NCBI GenBank assembly: GCA_028868735.1
Contig: JAGWTW010000007.1
Span: forward strand, 1 to 64,000
Source of the DNA: Hyphomicrobiales bacterium
GTDB taxonomy: Bacteria; Pseudomonadota; Alphaproteobacteria; Rhizobiales; Beijerinckiaceae
DNA length: 64,000 nucleotides
Direction of reading: 5' to 3'
The translations under genes and the position numbers were made by a program. Under the pieces are notes generated by a model. It did not search any database. It saw nothing but the letters and a program-made list of their open reading frames with translations, and was not told the origin of the DNA. Below, piece after piece: positions 47,327-57,434 of this stretch (within the stretch, counting starts at the first letter, position 1; every line of letters begins with the position of its first letter).

Positions 47327-48947
47327 GGAAAATCTCGTCCGTCCAAACTCCTTGCTGCGCCGTCTGAGGGATCAAGTCATCCTGTCCGAAGGCTGGACGC
47401 GCGCGCTAATCGCGTTTTTCGCTGGGGCCGTCGGCGCGCTGGCAATGCCCCCGATCGGGCTGTTTCCAGCGCTCTGCGTCACAATGTCGGTCGCGGTCTG
47501 GCTGCTCGATGGATGTGGCGTCGCGCCTCTACGCATTCGCTTGAAATCCGCTGCCGTCGCAGGCTGGTTTCTCGGCTTCGGCTATTTTGTCGCGGGTCTT
47601 TACTGGCTCGGCGCGGCGTTTCTTGTCGAGGCGGATCGATTCGCCTGGGCGCTACCGCTCGGCGTTTTCGGTTTGCCGGCGGCGCTCGCCTGCTTTACGG
47701 CGGCCGGATTCGCGGTCTCGGCGCTGATTTGGCGACCCGGCGCCGGGCGCGTCTTCTCGTTGACGTTCGGATTGGGGGCGGCCGAAATCGCGCGCGGCAT
47801 ACTGTTCACCGGGTTCCCCTGGAACGTGTACGGGATGGCCCTTGGACAATACCCACTCCTTGCACAATCGGCATCGATCTTCGGTCTCTACGGCTTGACC
47901 GCGCTTTCCATTGCTCTCGCGGCGAGTCCCGCCACGCTCGTGGATATGGACAAAAGACCTGCGCCATTGCGGTCCCCGTCTGCGGTGGCCGCCGGTTTCT
48001 TTGCTGTGTTGATCGCTTTCGGCGCTTTCCGCCTGCAACAAGCCAATGTTTCCTTTGCTCCAAACGTCCGCCTGAGGATCATGCAGCCAAATCTGCAACA
48101 GGACGCGAAATTCAGGCCGTCCGCGGGCGGCGAAATCCTTCGCCGCTATCTGGAGCTGTCGGATCGCTCCACGTCACCCTCGACCGCCGGCCTAGCGAAC
48201 GTTACGCACCTGATCTGGCCGGAATCTGCGTTTCCGTTCGTCCTCGGCCGCGAACCCCAGGCGCTCGCCATGATCGGCGCTGCACTCGGAGGCCATACCG
48301 TCCTCCTGACAGGCGCTATCCGCGTGGAGGGTGAAAACCGCGGCGCTGACGCCTTCAATGCGTTGCAGGTCGTCGACGGTTCGGGACAGATTCTCGCCAG
48401 CGCCGACAAGGTGCATCTGGTCCCGTTCGGCGAGTATCTGCCCGCCGCGGGCCTGCTGCGCGCGATCGGTCTGCGCCAGTTCGTAGCGCTGCCCGGCGGA
48501 TTCCAGCCGGGGACCGCCCGGCGCGCGCTGGAAGCGCCGGGCCTGCCCCCCTTTCAACCTCTGATCTGCTACGAGGCGATCTTTCCTGGTGAGGTCACGC
48601 CTCAACGCAATGACGGGCGCTCCCGGCCGGAATTTTTCTTGAACGTAACCAATGACGGCTGGTTCGGCCTGACATCAGGCCCATACCAGCATTTCGCGCA
48701 GGCCCGACTGCGGACAGTCGAGGAGGGCCTGCCGCTCGTCCGCGCGGCGAACACAGGAATTTCCGCCATTGTCGACCCGTACGGTCGGGTGATCGAAAGC
48801 CTGCCGCTCGGCGTCGCCGGCGTTCTCGACGGACAATTGCCCAAGCCTATCGCCCCACCGATCTTCGCGCGTCATCCGATCCTATCGGTGGCGATCGTGT
48901 ATGCTCTGGCTCTCGCGGCGGCGATCGTTCGCAGGCGTCGCGTTTGA
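47274..48947 (+). CDS. lnt: apolipoprotein N-acyltransferase
   Basis: Lnt adds the third acyl chain to lipoproteins at the inner membrane. The 557-residue protein has about seven N-terminal transmembrane helices followed by a periplasmic nitrilase-fold domain. The catalytic triad is visible as Glu in LIWPESAFPF, Lys in ADKVHLVPFGEYLP, and Cys in PLICYEAIFPG. The first ATG (47274) lies 53 bp inside corC and has no clear ribosome binding site; a GTG at 47319, 8 bp before the corC stop, is an alternative. In Sinorhizobium this gene is called actA, linked to acid tolerance. Confidence 0.95.
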   Translation: MPIRLGKDPNKPRTPVTEENLVRPNSLLRRLRDQVILSEGWTRALIAFFAGAVGALAMPPIGLFPALCVTMSVAVWLLDGCGVAPLRIRLKSAAVAGWFLGFGYFVAGLYWLGAAFLVEADRFAWALPLGVFGLPAALACFTAAGFAVSALIWRPGAGRVFSLTFGLGAAEIARGILFTGFPWNVYGMALGQYPLLAQSASIFGLYGLTALSIALAASPATLVDMDKRPAPLRSPSAVAAGFFAVLIAFGAFRLQQANVSFAPNVRLRIMQPNLQQDAKFRPSAGGEILRRYLELSDRSTSPSTAGLANVTHLIWPESAFPFVLGREPQALAMIGAALGGHTVLLTGAIRVEGENRGADAFNALQVVDGSGQILASADKVHLVPFGEYLPAAGLLRAIGLRQFVALPGGFQPGTARRALEAPGLPPFQPLICYEAIFPGEVTPQRNDGRSRPEFFLNVTNDGWFGLTSGPYQHFAQARLRTVEEGLPLVRAANTGISAIVDPYGRVIESLPLGVAGVLDGQLPKPIAPPIFARHPILSVAIVYALALAAAIVRRRRV

Positions 48948-48978
48948 CAGAGACGACGACTTGAATTTCCCTGCCTCC

Positions 48979-49416
48979 ATGATCAAGCCGCGCCGCAAAT
49001 CCGAAAAAAACGAGGTCGACACCGAAAGCATCGACGCGCATGTCGGCGCCCGAATCAAAATCAAGAGGGAGTCGCTGCGGCTCAGCCAAGAAAAACTCGG
49101 CGAGCACATCGGCGTTACATTTCAGCAAGTTCAGAAATACGAAAGAGGCGCCAATCGTATCGGCGCGGGGCAATTGTATCACATAGCCAAGTTTCTCAGT
49201 GTGGACCCCGGCTATTTCTACAAGGGGCTCACGACTCCTTCGGAAGCGGGTTTCGCTGAGCCGCAGTCTCCAATGGCGATGGCAGAGGACAGCGATCCCT
49301 CGCACGAGCTCAGTCAGGCTTTTTCGCGGATTCTGAGCAAAAGGTTACGCAAGAAGATCGTCGATCTCGTGAACGCAATAGCCGATTCGGACGCGAGCTC
49401 TCGATCCGTTCGCTAA
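48979..49416 (+). CDS. XRE-family transcriptional regulator, PhrR/PraR-like
   Basis: This 145-residue regulator has a Cro/CI-type helix-turn-helix, [20 protein letters not shown] followed by [18 protein letters not shown], and a short C-terminal region with [23 protein letters not shown]. Position between lnt and metK and the QKYERGANR helix match the rhizobial PhrR/PraR group, which respond to low pH and control surface and quorum-sensing genes. I chose the ATG at 48979; the frame is open upstream inside lnt. It is on the plus strand after lnt and may be in the same transcript. Confidence 0.82.
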   Translation: MIKPRRKSEKNEVDTESIDAHVGARIKIKRESLRLSQEKLGEHIGVTFQQVQKYERGANRIGAGQLYHIAKFLSVDPGYFYKGLTTPSEAGFAEPQSPMAMAEDSDPSHELSQAFSRILSKRLRKKIVDLVNAIADSDASSRSVR

Positions 49417-49452
49417 AACGAACGATTCCCGCCAAAAAGCTTGACGAAACGA

Positions 49453-49492
49453 ACAGTCACTGTCAGAACGCCCGCGCCTCGCATGGCGAGGC
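49453..49492 (+). promoter_or_regulatory. metK leader: palindrome plus hairpin
   Basis: Two inverted repeats lie in the 95-bp gap before metK. ACAGT-C-ACTGT is an 11-bp palindrome at 49453-49463, suitable as a DNA-binding site. GCCTCGC-ATG-GCGAGGC at 49476-49492 is a stem-loop ending 8 bp before the metK ribosome binding site, and could act in the transcript. I could not match either to a known SAM riboswitch class. The region is short and GC-rich, so chance symmetry is possible. Confidence 0.3.
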
Positions 49493-49511
49493 TGTCTGTC
49501 TGGAGGCGCTT

Positions 49512-50699
49512 GTGGCTCGCAAGAATTATCTTTTCACCAGCGAATCGGTTTCCGAAGGGCACCCCGACAAGGTCTGTGATCGCATTTCCGACGAGGTCGT
49601 CGACCTATTCTTTTCGCGCGGTCAGCAGGCAGGACTCGATCCCTATCAGATTCGCGTCGCGTGCGAGACGCTTGCAACCACCAACCGGGTCGTGATCGCG
49701 GGCGAGGTTCGCGGGCCGAAGATTTCGAAAGAGGAAATCGAAGAGGTGGCGCGCAAGGCCATCAAGGACATCGGCTACGAGCAGGATGGCTTCCACTGGA
49801 AAAGCGCGCAAGTCGAGGTGTTGTTGCATGCGCAATCGGCCGACATAGCTCAGGGCGTCGATGCGGGCGGCAACAAGGATGAGGGCGCTGGCGATCAGGG
49901 CATCATGTTCGGGTATGCGTGCCGCGAAACGCCTGACCTGATGCCGGCGCCTTTGCACTACGCCCACAATATCCTTCATGTCTTGGCCGCGGCCCGGCAT
50001 TCGGGGCGCGAGAAATCGCTTGGGCCTGACGCCAAGAGCCAGGTTACTGTCCGTTATGAGAACGGGAAGCCGGTCGGCGTTTCGCAGATCGTCGTTTCGC
50101 ATCAGCATACCGACGAAAATCTCACGTCGAAGGACGTCCGCACGATCATCGAACCCTACGTGCGCAAAGCGTTGCCGGAAGGATGGATCGACGACAAGAC
50201 CGTCTGGCACATCAATCCGACCGGCAAATTCTACATCGGCGGCCCGGACGGCGACTGCGGACTGACGGGGCGAAAGATCATCGTGGACACCTATGGCGGC
50301 GCTGCGCCGCACGGCGGTGGCGCATTCTCCGGCAAGGATCCGACCAAGGTCGATCGTTCGGCCGCCTATGCCGCGCGCTATCTGGCGAAGAACGTCGTCG
50401 CCGCTGGCCTTGCGGACCGCTGCACGCTCCAATTGTCCTACGCGATCGGCGTCGCTGATCCGCTGTCGATCTATGCCGATCTTCACGGCACCGGCAATGT
50501 CGACGAAGGCAAGCTGGAAGATGTCCTGATGCAGGCGATGCGTCTATCGCCGCGTGGCATTCGCGAGCATCTCCAGCTCAATCGACCGATCTATGCGCGC
50601 ACATCAGCCTACGGGCACTTCGGTCGCGCGCCAGAGAGCGACGGCGGATTTTCTTGGGAAAAGACCGACCTCGCCGCCAAGTTGAAGGCTTATTTCTGA
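49512..50699 (+). CDS. metK: S-adenosylmethionine synthetase
   Basis: MetK makes SAM from methionine and ATP. The 395-residue protein has the three-domain architecture: the start [22 protein letters not shown] carries the ATP and Mg ligands, DQGIMFGYA (about residues 130-138) is the signature, and [22 protein letters not shown] contains the P-loop-like GGGAFSGKD. The start is GTG 49512 with GGAGG 6 nt upstream. It is followed by trmB after 10 bp; SAM is the methyl donor for trmB, and methylthiolation by MiaB in this series also uses SAM. Confidence 0.97.
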   Translation: MARKNYLFTSESVSEGHPDKVCDRISDEVVDLFFSRGQQAGLDPYQIRVACETLATTNRVVIAGEVRGPKISKEEIEEVARKAIKDIGYEQDGFHWKSAQVEVLLHAQSADIAQGVDAGGNKDEGAGDQGIMFGYACRETPDLMPAPLHYAHNILHVLAAARHSGREKSLGPDAKSQVTVRYENGKPVGVSQIVVSHQHTDENLTSKDVRTIIEPYVRKALPEGWIDDKTVWHINPTGKFYIGGPDGDCGLTGRKIIVDTYGGAAPHGGGAFSGKDPTKVDRSAAYAARYLAKNVVAAGLADRCTLQLSYAIGVADPLSIYADLHGTGNVDEGKLEDVLMQAMRLSPRGIREHLQLNRPIYARTSAYGHFGRAPESDGGFSWEKTDLAAKLKAYF

Positions 50700-50709
50700 G
50701 CGTTCTGGG

Positions 50710-51378
50710 TTGCAGAAGCTCTACGGTCGCCGCAAGGGCAAAAAGCTCCGCAGTCGGCAGGATGGTCTGGTCGCAGATCTCCTGCCGCGCGTAGCGCTGG
50801 GCATTGCCGGCGGCACAATCGATCCAGTCGAGCTGTTCGGCGGGAAGCAAAGCGGCATTCGAGTCGAAATCGGGTTCGGGGACGGTGCGCGGCTGATCGA
50901 ACAGGCCACGCAAAATCCCGGCGTTGGGTATATCGGCTGCGAGCCTTTTCTCAACGGCGTTGCGAAGGCGCTGGCGGCAATTGACGAGCGTCGATTGACC
51001 AACTTGCGCGTCCACCACGGCGACGGACGCGACGTTCTCGAAGCTTTGCCTTCCGAAAGCGTCGATCTGATCGAGCTTCTTTATCCCGACCCATGGCCGA
51101 AGCGCCGCCACCGCAAACGCCGCATTATTTCCGAGGCGTTCCTCGCTCAATCTGCGCGCGTGCTCAAGCGCGCCGGCGCGCTCAGGTTTGCAACCGACAT
51201 CGACGATTATTGCGGATGGGCGCTCGCACGCGTTCTGCGGTCAAATGAATTCAGCTGGACTGCCGAGAGCGCTGCCGACTGGCAGGTGCCGTGGGAAGGC
51301 TGGCGACCCACGCGCTATGAACAGAAGGCCCGTCGCGAAGGACGGACGTCGAGCTATCTGACGTTTGTCAGAAACTGA
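50710..51378 (+). CDS. trmB: tRNA (guanine-N7-)-methyltransferase TrmB
   Basis: TrmB methylates G46 in the tRNA variable loop. The 222-residue Rossmann-fold protein has the SAM motif VEIGFGDGARL near residue 53, and the TrmB signature LYPDPWPKRRHRKRRI near residues 126-141 that binds tRNA and the guanine. The start is TTG 50710, 10 bp after metK. Its stop overlaps the end of the convergent YgjP-like gene by 11 bp. Confidence 0.95.
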   Translation: MQKLYGRRKGKKLRSRQDGLVADLLPRVALGIAGGTIDPVELFGGKQSGIRVEIGFGDGARLIEQATQNPGVGYIGCEPFLNGVAKALAAIDERRLTNLRVHHGDGRDVLEALPSESVDLIELLYPDPWPKRRHRKRRIISEAFLAQSARVLKRAGALRFATDIDDYCGWALARVLRSNEFSWTAESAADWQVPWEGWRPTRYEQKARREGRTSSYLTFVRN

Positions 51379-52150
51379 TCGCGCGCTCGACCGCGCCGAC
51401 TGGCTTCTGTCCGTATCGATGTAAACCTGGGCCGTGCGCCTTAAGCCACGCTTCCGCATGGTCGGTGTATGGACAAATAGAGGCGCACAGCTTCCAGAAC
51501 CGGATCGAATGATTCATGTGACGAAGATGACAAACCTCGTGCGCAGCCAAATAGAGCAATACCTCCGGAGGCGCCATGATGAGACGCCACGAAAAATTCA
51601 GTGAACCCGCACCCGAACACGAACCCCAGCGCGACGTCGTATCGCGGAGCGAATATCGAGGCGTAGCGACGCCTATGGCTCGCGCAAAGCGCGCGACTGC
51701 GTCGTCGAAATCCCGACGCGCCTGAGCTTTCAACCAATCCGAAACCCGACGCGCAACATGCGGCGCATCGCCGGCGACATAAAGCAGGTTTTCATCGCCG
51801 CGGTTGCTGAGCCACACAACGCCACGGCTTCCAGGCGCATGGACGATTCTCGTCGGCACGCCGCGTAACGGTATGATCGAACCGTCCGCAAACGCCACCT
51901 GTTCTGGCAAGCGGCGCAGCCGCGCGCCGACCCAAGCTGCGTTGCGCTCGGCAAACGCTGTCGCGTCCTTGAGCGACGCACGACGCGGCATCGTCAGGAC
52001 GGCGTCGCGCGTCGCTCCGCGCACGCGGAGTATGAATCGCCGTGCGCTGTCGATCCGACGAAGCTGCACGCGATAGACTTCGCCATCGTGCCGAAGTTCG
52101 AGCTCGGCGCGCTGCGAGCGCGTTCGTTCGCTTTGTCGAAAGAGCCGCAT
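51368..52150 (-). CDS. YgjP-like metallopeptidase domain protein (DUF45)
   Basis: This protein of about 260 residues has a C-terminal zinc metallopeptidase domain of the WLM/SprT-like clan. The active-site motif is AAHEVCHLRHMNHSIRFW (HExxH with downstream His) near residues 204-221, preceded by SLRDTTSRWGSCS, the family marker. YgjP proteins have no established substrate. The start is uncertain: ATG 52150 is reasonable and has no strong ribosome binding site, and the frame is open to 52582. It is convergent with trmB (11 bp overlap) and lies downstream of mutM on the same strand (109 bp). Confidence 0.82.
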   Translation of the reverse strand: MRLFRQSERTRSQRAELELRHDGEVYRVQLRRIDSARRFILRVRGATRDAVLTMPRRASLKDATAFAERNAAWVGARLRRLPEQVAFADGSIIPLRGVPTRIVHAPGSRGVVWLSNRGDENLLYVAGDAPHVARRVSDWLKAQARRDFDDAVARFARAIGVATPRYSLRDTTSRWGSCSGAGSLNFSWRLIMAPPEVLLYLAAHEVCHLRHMNHSIRFWKLCASICPYTDHAEAWLKAHGPGLHRYGQKPVGAVERAISF

Positions 52151-52259
52151 GTGGCCATGATAGCGGACAAAGGGATGAGTCGCCACGCTCCAGCCGGGAT
52201 GCGCCTCTCGAACTTTCGGGCTGTTGCGAAGATGTCGCGTTCGCGAAGCCGGCAACTGC

Positions 52260-53141
52260 TCAGCGCTGGCAACTCGGACAGAAAAAAGTCGATCGGCCGC
52301 CCTGTGCTTCGCGCACGATAGAACCGTCACACCCCTTGCGCGGACAGGCGGCGCCTTCACGATCGTAAACACGGAAGCTGTGCTGAAAATACCCGGGCTT
52401 TCCGTCCGCGCCCGAAAAGTCGCGCAGCGTTGAACCGCCAGCCTCGATCGCTTCGTCGAGCGTTGCGCGGATAGCTGCCGCAAGGCGCGTCGACGCGGCC
52501 CGCGCCTCACGCGTCGGCAACGACAAAGTCGCCGCCGAGCGCCGCGGGGAAAGTCCGGACCGGTGCAATGCTTCGCAGACATAGATGTTGCCGAGGCCGG
52601 CGATTCTGGACTGGTCGAGCAGTGCGGCTTTCAATGGCGCGGTAGCGCCGGAAAGCGCGGCGATCAGATCTGGCCCGCTGAGTGGCGGTTCCAGCGGCTC
52701 AAGCCCGATGCCTCGCATGCGGGGGTGGAGTTCCATTCCGCCGGCCTCGACGATGAACATGAAGCCGAACCGACGCGGATCATTGTAGACGACACGGACG
52801 TCATCCGGCAGATGAAATACGACATGATCGTGGCGATCCAAGCGCGGTACCGTTCGGTAAAGGCTCGCTGTCGAAGCAGCAGATGTGGCCTCTTCGACGC
52901 GGAACGAGCCGCTCATTCCGAGGTGCGCGACGAGCGTGTCTCCCCCGGAGAGGCGAAACAGCAGATATTTTGCCCGGCGTCCGATCGAATCGATCGTCTT
53001 CCCTTCGATCCTTTCGCGCAGCCCGGCCTCGAACGGAAATCGCAAGTCGGGCCGCAGGAGCTCGAGTTTGTCGACCCTTCGCCCAACCATTGACTTGGAC
53101 AATCCGCGCCGTGTCGTTTCCACTTCAGGCAGTTCGGGCAT
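52260..53141 (-). CDS. mutM: bifunctional DNA-formamidopyrimidine glycosylase/AP lyase
   Basis: MutM (Fpg) removes 8-oxoguanine and cleaves the abasic site. The 293-residue protein begins PELPEVETTRRGL, whose N-terminal proline is the nucleophile and whose next glutamate is catalytic. It has the lysine in RRAKYLLF, the H2TH region SRIAGLGNIYVCEALHRSGL, and a zinc finger near the C terminus (CPRKGC ... CPSCQR; the first pair is Cx4C, as I recall for many alphaproteobacteria). I chose the ATG at 53141; the frame extends to 53195 without support. It is divergent from ubiE across 115 bp. Confidence 0.96.
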   Translation of the reverse strand: MPELPEVETTRRGLSKSMVGRRVDKLELLRPDLRFPFEAGLRERIEGKTIDSIGRRAKYLLFRLSGGDTLVAHLGMSGSFRVEEATSAASTASLYRTVPRLDRHDHVVFHLPDDVRVVYNDPRRFGFMFIVEAGGMELHPRMRGIGLEPLEPPLSGPDLIAALSGATAPLKAALLDQSRIAGLGNIYVCEALHRSGLSPRRSAATLSLPTREARAASTRLAAAIRATLDEAIEAGGSTLRDFSGADGKPGYFQHSFRVYDREGAACPRKGCDGSIVREAQGGRSTFFCPSCQR

Positions 53142-53256
53142 TCTAGCGGCAATCCTCAGGATTAACCTCGGAAGATAGGCGCCTACGAGCCACATAGCTA
53201 TGGCGAAGCGAAAAGGTTATGGTCCGGCCCGATCGTGAACCCGGAGATACAGCGTC

Positions 53257-54039
53257 ATGAGCGCAACCCGGTCAGGCCGGCCGAGCGTCGGCGAAGGCCA
53301 TACGGATTTTGGTTTTTCGCGCGTGCCGCTCGATAGCAAGCAGGCGCTCGTCGACGACGTCTTCCATGCGGTCGCCGATCGGTACGACCTGATGAACGAC
53401 CTGATGTCGGCGGGTCTGCATCGCGAGTGGAAGAATGTCTTCGTCGGCATGGCGCGCCCGGCGCGCAATCGCCCATGGCGACATATCGACGTCGCAGGCG
53501 GCACCGGAGACATCTCCTTCCGGATCGCCGCCCTGAACAACGCGAATGTCCATTCGACGGTCGTCGACATCAATGGCGCAATGCTCGCGGTATGCAAAGA
53601 CCGTGCAGAAAGGCTTGGTTACGCCGATCGCGTAGACACCGTGGAGGCGAACGCCGAACGCCTGCCCTTTCCGGACGGCTATTTCGATCTTTGCACGATT
53701 GCGTTCGGCATCAGGAATGTACCGCGAATTCAGGTAGCCCTGGAGGAGGCGCGCCGGGTCTTGAAGAAGGGCGGCCGCTTTCTGTGTCTCGAATTTTCGA
53801 AAGTCGACCTGCCGATCGTCGAACGTATCTACGACCAATATTCATTCCGCGTGGTTCCGAAGCTCGGCGAGATCGTGACCGGCGAAGCCCAGCCCTACCG
53901 TTATCTCGCCGAGTCGATTCGGAAGTTTCCGGCGCCTGACGAGTTTCGAGACATGATCGCCGCTGCCGGGTTCAAACGCGCCGCGTTCGAACTGCTCACC
54001 GGAGGCGTCGTCGCGATCCATAGCGGCTGGAATCTCTGA
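53257..54039 (+). CDS. ubiE: ubiquinone/menaquinone methyltransferase UbiE
   Basis: UbiE methylates the benzoquinol ring at C2 in ubiquinone synthesis. The 260-residue SAM-dependent methyltransferase has the family signature [17 protein letters not shown] near residue 45, the glycine motif [14 protein letters not shown], and the second signature [23 protein letters not shown]. The ATG at 53257 has GGAG 10 nt upstream. It is followed after 10 bp by ubiB, forming the ubiE-ubiB pair common in proteobacteria. The divergent mutM shares the promoter region. Confidence 0.96.
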   Translation: MSATRSGRPSVGEGHTDFGFSRVPLDSKQALVDDVFHAVADRYDLMNDLMSAGLHREWKNVFVGMARPARNRPWRHIDVAGGTGDISFRIAALNNANVHSTVVDINGAMLAVCKDRAERLGYADRVDTVEANAERLPFPDGYFDLCTIAFGIRNVPRIQVALEEARRVLKKGGRFLCLEFSKVDLPIVERIYDQYSFRVVPKLGEIVTGEAQPYRYLAESIRKFPAPDEFRDMIAAAGFKRAAFELLTGGVVAIHSGWNL

Positions 54040-54049
54040 GCGTGCGCAC

Positions 54050-55594
54050 GTGAACCTTTTCGTCGGCCTGCCTCACGTCCTTCGTCTGATCCGGGCAGGA
54101 TTCATTCTTGGCCGCGAGGGCGTGTTCCTCGACGTCGACCCCGGGATGATCCCGCCGACGGCGCAACCGCTCTTCTATCTGTTCCGCCGTCTTGCCCGTT
54201 CGGGGGTCGGGCGGGATGGGGAACGCTTGCCGCGCGCCATGGCGCGGCTCGGGCCATCCTACGTCAAGCTTGGACAATTTCTGGCCACCCGACCCGATGT
54301 CGTCGGCGTGCGCACGGCGCGCAGTCTCGAGAAACTTCAGGATCGCATGGCGCCTTTCTCGCGCGCTGGGGCGGTTGCGATTGTCGAGCGGTCGCTGGGA
54401 CAACCGATCGGCGATGTCTTCGCCGAATTCAGCGACCCGGTCGCCGCTGCATCGATTGCGCAAGTGCACAAAGCACGGAGGACGCAGGCGGGAGGCGGCC
54501 AGCAAGTCGCAGTGAAGATCCTGCGCCCCGGCGTGGAAGCGCGATTCCGACGCGATCTTGGCGATATGCTGTTTGCGAGCCGGCTTGCAGAACGGTCTTC
54601 GTCCGAAGCGCGCAGATTGCGGCTTGTCGAGGTCGTCGAAACGCTCGCGCGCGGCGTGCGGCTCGAGATGGATTTTCGTCTCGAGGCGGCTGCCGCCTCC
54701 GAGTTCGCCGACAACACAAAAGATGATACCGATTTCCGCGCGCCGACCGTGGACTGGAATCTTACGGCGCGCGACGTGCTCGTCACGGAATGGATCGACG
54801 GGACGCCGATGTCGGACCTTGCGGCGTTGAGGGACGCCGAATTCGATCTCCCGCGGCTCGGACGCAACATTATTCAATCTTTTCTTCGACACGCTCTACG
54901 GGACGGTTTTTTCCACGCGGACATGCATCAGGGGAACCTGTTCGTCGATCCAAAGGGACGCATCGTCGCGGTCGATTTCGGAATCATGGGCCGTCTCAAC
55001 CAGGCGGAGCGTCGCTTTCTCGCAGAGATTCTCTACGGGTTCATAGTCAAGGACTATCGGCGCGTCGCTCAGGTGCATTTCGATGCGGGCTATGTTCCTA
55101 AGACTCAGAGCGTCGATGAGTTCGCGCAAGCGATCAGAGCCGTCGGCGAGCCGATACATTCACGCACCGCTGATCAGATTTCGATGGCGAAGGTGCTTAC
55201 GCTCCTTTTCGAAATAACGGCGCTGTTCGACATGTCGACCCGGACCGAACTCGTGCTACTGCAAAAGACGATGGTCGTGGTCGAGGGCGTCGGCCGGACG
55301 CTCGATCCGGCGCTCGACATGTGGAAGACGGCAGAGCCAGTCGTCCGAAGCTGGATCGAAGACAATCTCGGTCCCGCAGGCAAGATGCGAGACGCGGGGG
55401 ACACTTTCAACGCCGCCATTCAGGCGATCGCGCGCGCGCCTCAGATGTTCGAACGGATTGACGCGCTCTCGGAGCGGCTGAGCGGCGGCGGCAGTCGAAT
55501 TGAGCCGCATTTTTCGGGTGCGCGCGTAAGTCCCTGGATTGCAGCGCCGCTGTGGCTGCTCGCCGCAGCAGCGCTTGTTGCTGTATTGAAGTAG
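54050..55594 (+). CDS. ubiB: ubiquinone biosynthesis protein UbiB (ABC1/COQ8 family)
   Basis: UbiB is an atypical kinase-like ATPase needed for ubiquinone synthesis. The 514-residue protein has the KxGQ-type motif in SYVKLGQFLATRPDVVG, the AAASIAQVHKA signature that replaces the glycine-rich kinase loop, the VKIL lysine, and the kinase-like HADMHQGNLFVD and VDFGIMGRL. Two hydrophobic segments at the extreme C terminus (WIAAPLWLLAAAALVAVL) anchor it in the inner membrane. It starts at GTG 54050, 10 bp after ubiE, and is followed by coaBC. Confidence 0.95.
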   Translation: MNLFVGLPHVLRLIRAGFILGREGVFLDVDPGMIPPTAQPLFYLFRRLARSGVGRDGERLPRAMARLGPSYVKLGQFLATRPDVVGVRTARSLEKLQDRMAPFSRAGAVAIVERSLGQPIGDVFAEFSDPVAAASIAQVHKARRTQAGGGQQVAVKILRPGVEARFRRDLGDMLFASRLAERSSSEARRLRLVEVVETLARGVRLEMDFRLEAAAASEFADNTKDDTDFRAPTVDWNLTARDVLVTEWIDGTPMSDLAALRDAEFDLPRLGRNIIQSFLRHALRDGFFHADMHQGNLFVDPKGRIVAVDFGIMGRLNQAERRFLAEILYGFIVKDYRRVAQVHFDAGYVPKTQSVDEFAQAIRAVGEPIHSRTADQISMAKVLTLLFEITALFDMSTRTELVLLQKTMVVVEGVGRTLDPALDMWKTAEPVVRSWIEDNLGPAGKMRDAGDTFNAAIQAIARAPQMFERIDALSERLSGGGSRIEPHFSGARVSPWIAAPLWLLAAAALVAVLK

Positions 55595-55627
55595 GACCGC
55601 GCGAGCCGCGACGGATCGGAGCGAAAC

Positions 55628-56851
55628 ATGTCGAGCCTAGTGGGGAAGTCCGTTCTCCTGGTCGTCAGCGGCGGCATCGCGGCTTTCAAGATTCCAGATC
55701 TTGTCCGACGATTGCGCGAACGCGGCGCCGCTGTCACGATCGTTCTGACCGAGGCGGCAAAACAATTCGTGACCCCACTGACGCTCGCGAGCCTGTCCGG
55801 CAACAAGGTCTATGACGACCTGTTTTCTTTGACCGACGAAATCGAGATGGGTCATATCGAACTGTCGCGGTCGGCCGATTTCGTTCTTGTCGCGCCGGCA
55901 ACCGCGAATATCATCGCGAAGGCGGCAAACGGTCTTGCAGACGACCTCGCCTCGACGCTGCTCCTCGCCACCGACAAGCGGCCCGTCTACGCGCCGGCAA
56001 TGAATGTTCGAATGTGGCTCAACGAAGCAACGATACGTAATGTTGCAGCTTTGCGAGCCGCAGGCGCGACGATCCTCGGGCCGGCCGACGGCGTGATGGC
56101 ATGCGGCGAATTCGGGCCGGGACGAATGATCGAGCCGCTCGAGATCGTCGATGGACTGGAGAAGCTGCTTTCCGCGGATGCGTCGGCGACCGATCGTCCT
56201 CTCGCGGGCTATCGGGCGGTCGTTACGGCCGGCCCTACGCGCGAACCGATCGATCCGGTGCGCTACATCAGCAACAAATCATCGGGGAAGCAGGGATACG
56301 CGATCGCAGCAGCGCTTGCCGCGGCCGGCGCGCAGACAATTCTTGTCAGCGGGCCCGTCGACCTGGCGCCGCCCGACGGTGTTTCGGTGGTGCGTGTCGA
56401 GACTGCGGTTCAAATGCTTGCTGAAGTCGAGGGCGCGCTCCCGTCGGACATATTCGTCGCAGCAGCTGCTGTCGCGGATTGGCGCGCGAAATCCGTTGGC
56501 GCGCAAAAGACAAAGAAGGGACCCAAGGGCCCGCCTTCGATCGAACTCGTCGAAAATCCGGACATTCTCGCAACAGTCTCCAAAATGAAAAAAGGGCGAC
56601 CGAGACTGGTCGTCGGTTTCGCAGCGGAGACCGAGAATCTGATCGCGAATGCGAAAGCCAAGTTGAACCGAAAGGGTTGCGATCTCATCGTCGCCAATGA
56701 TGTTGGAGCCGAAAACGAGATTTTCGGCGGCGACAAGAACCGCGTAGCGATCGTCGACAAGGACGACGCGCAGCAATGGCCGCAATCCGCAAAAGGCGAC
56801 GTGGCCGAACGCCTCGTCGCATTGATCGCTTCACGTCTGGCAACAATATAA
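55628..56851 (+). CDS. coaBC: bifunctional phosphopantothenoylcysteine decarboxylase / phosphopantothenate--cysteine ligase
   Basis: CoaBC carries out steps two and three of coenzyme A synthesis. The 407-residue protein has the flavin-dependent CoaC domain at the N terminus: [17 protein letters not shown], the catalytic His in [26 protein letters not shown], and the active-site Cys in [13 protein letters not shown]. The CoaB ligase domain starts near residue 190 with [21 protein letters not shown]. It lies 33 bp after ubiB and its stop overlaps the dut start by one base (TAATG). coaA is at 33043. Confidence 0.96.
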   Translation: MSSLVGKSVLLVVSGGIAAFKIPDLVRRLRERGAAVTIVLTEAAKQFVTPLTLASLSGNKVYDDLFSLTDEIEMGHIELSRSADFVLVAPATANIIAKAANGLADDLASTLLLATDKRPVYAPAMNVRMWLNEATIRNVAALRAAGATILGPADGVMACGEFGPGRMIEPLEIVDGLEKLLSADASATDRPLAGYRAVVTAGPTREPIDPVRYISNKSSGKQGYAIAAALAAAGAQTILVSGPVDLAPPDGVSVVRVETAVQMLAEVEGALPSDIFVAAAAVADWRAKSVGAQKTKKGPKGPPSIELVENPDILATVSKMKKGRPRLVVGFAAETENLIANAKAKLNRKGCDLIVANDVGAENEIFGGDKNRVAIVDKDDAQQWPQSAKGDVAERLVALIASRLATI

Positions 56852-57336
56852 TGAGCGCTCGAAGCCGAATGGACGTCAGATTTTTACGATGGCCGCACGC
56901 AGCGGATCTTGCCCCGCCGGCCTACCAGAGCGCCGGCGCCGCCGGCCTCGATCTCGTCGCCGCAATAGACGATCCCATCAATCTCGCACCGGGATCGCGC
57001 GTGTTGGTCTCGAGCGGCTTTTCGGTCGAACTGCCATCCACCCTTGAAGCGCAGGTGCGTCCGCGATCCGGGCTTGCGTTGAAGCATGGCGTAACAGTCC
57101 TCAACGCGCCCGGCACGATCGACAGCGATTACAGGGGCGAGATCAAGGTCCTGCTGATCAATCACGGCTCAGAGAGCTTGCACATCGAGCGCGGCGACCG
57201 CATCGCGCAGCTCGTAATCGCGCCCGTTGTTCGGGCCGAAGTCACGCTGGTCGACAAGCTCGCTGACAGCGATCGAGGCGGCGCCGGTTTCGGGTCGACG
57301 GGAACAAAAGGCCGTTCTGCGGCCGAAACTCGGTAG
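56851..57336 (+). CDS. dut: dUTP diphosphatase
   Basis: Dut hydrolyses dUTP to dUMP to keep uracil out of DNA and supply dTMP synthesis. The 161-residue trimeric dUTPase shows all five motifs: [60 protein letters not shown], and the C-terminal [10 protein letters not shown] arm that closes over the substrate. I chose the ATG at 56851, which overlaps the coaBC stop; dut and coaBC are paired in many bacteria. The 98 bp to cysK have no clear features. Confidence 0.96.
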   Translation: MSARSRMDVRFLRWPHAADLAPPAYQSAGAAGLDLVAAIDDPINLAPGSRVLVSSGFSVELPSTLEAQVRPRSGLALKHGVTVLNAPGTIDSDYRGEIKVLLINHGSESLHIERGDRIAQLVIAPVVRAEVTLVDKLADSDRGGAGFGSTGTKGRSAAETR

Positions 57337-57434
57337 TTTTCTTTTCCAGCACGCCCAGAAATCACAATTGAACTGCCCTCCGCGATTGCCGATTATTCGG
57401 TCATACTGCGAGGACCAACGAACGGGAGCTGAAC

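Noticed and set aside
49417-49511. SAM riboswitch in the metK leader
   Set aside because: The stem-loop and palindrome do not match the SAM-I, SAM-II or SAM/SAH cores I know. A covariance-model search would be needed.
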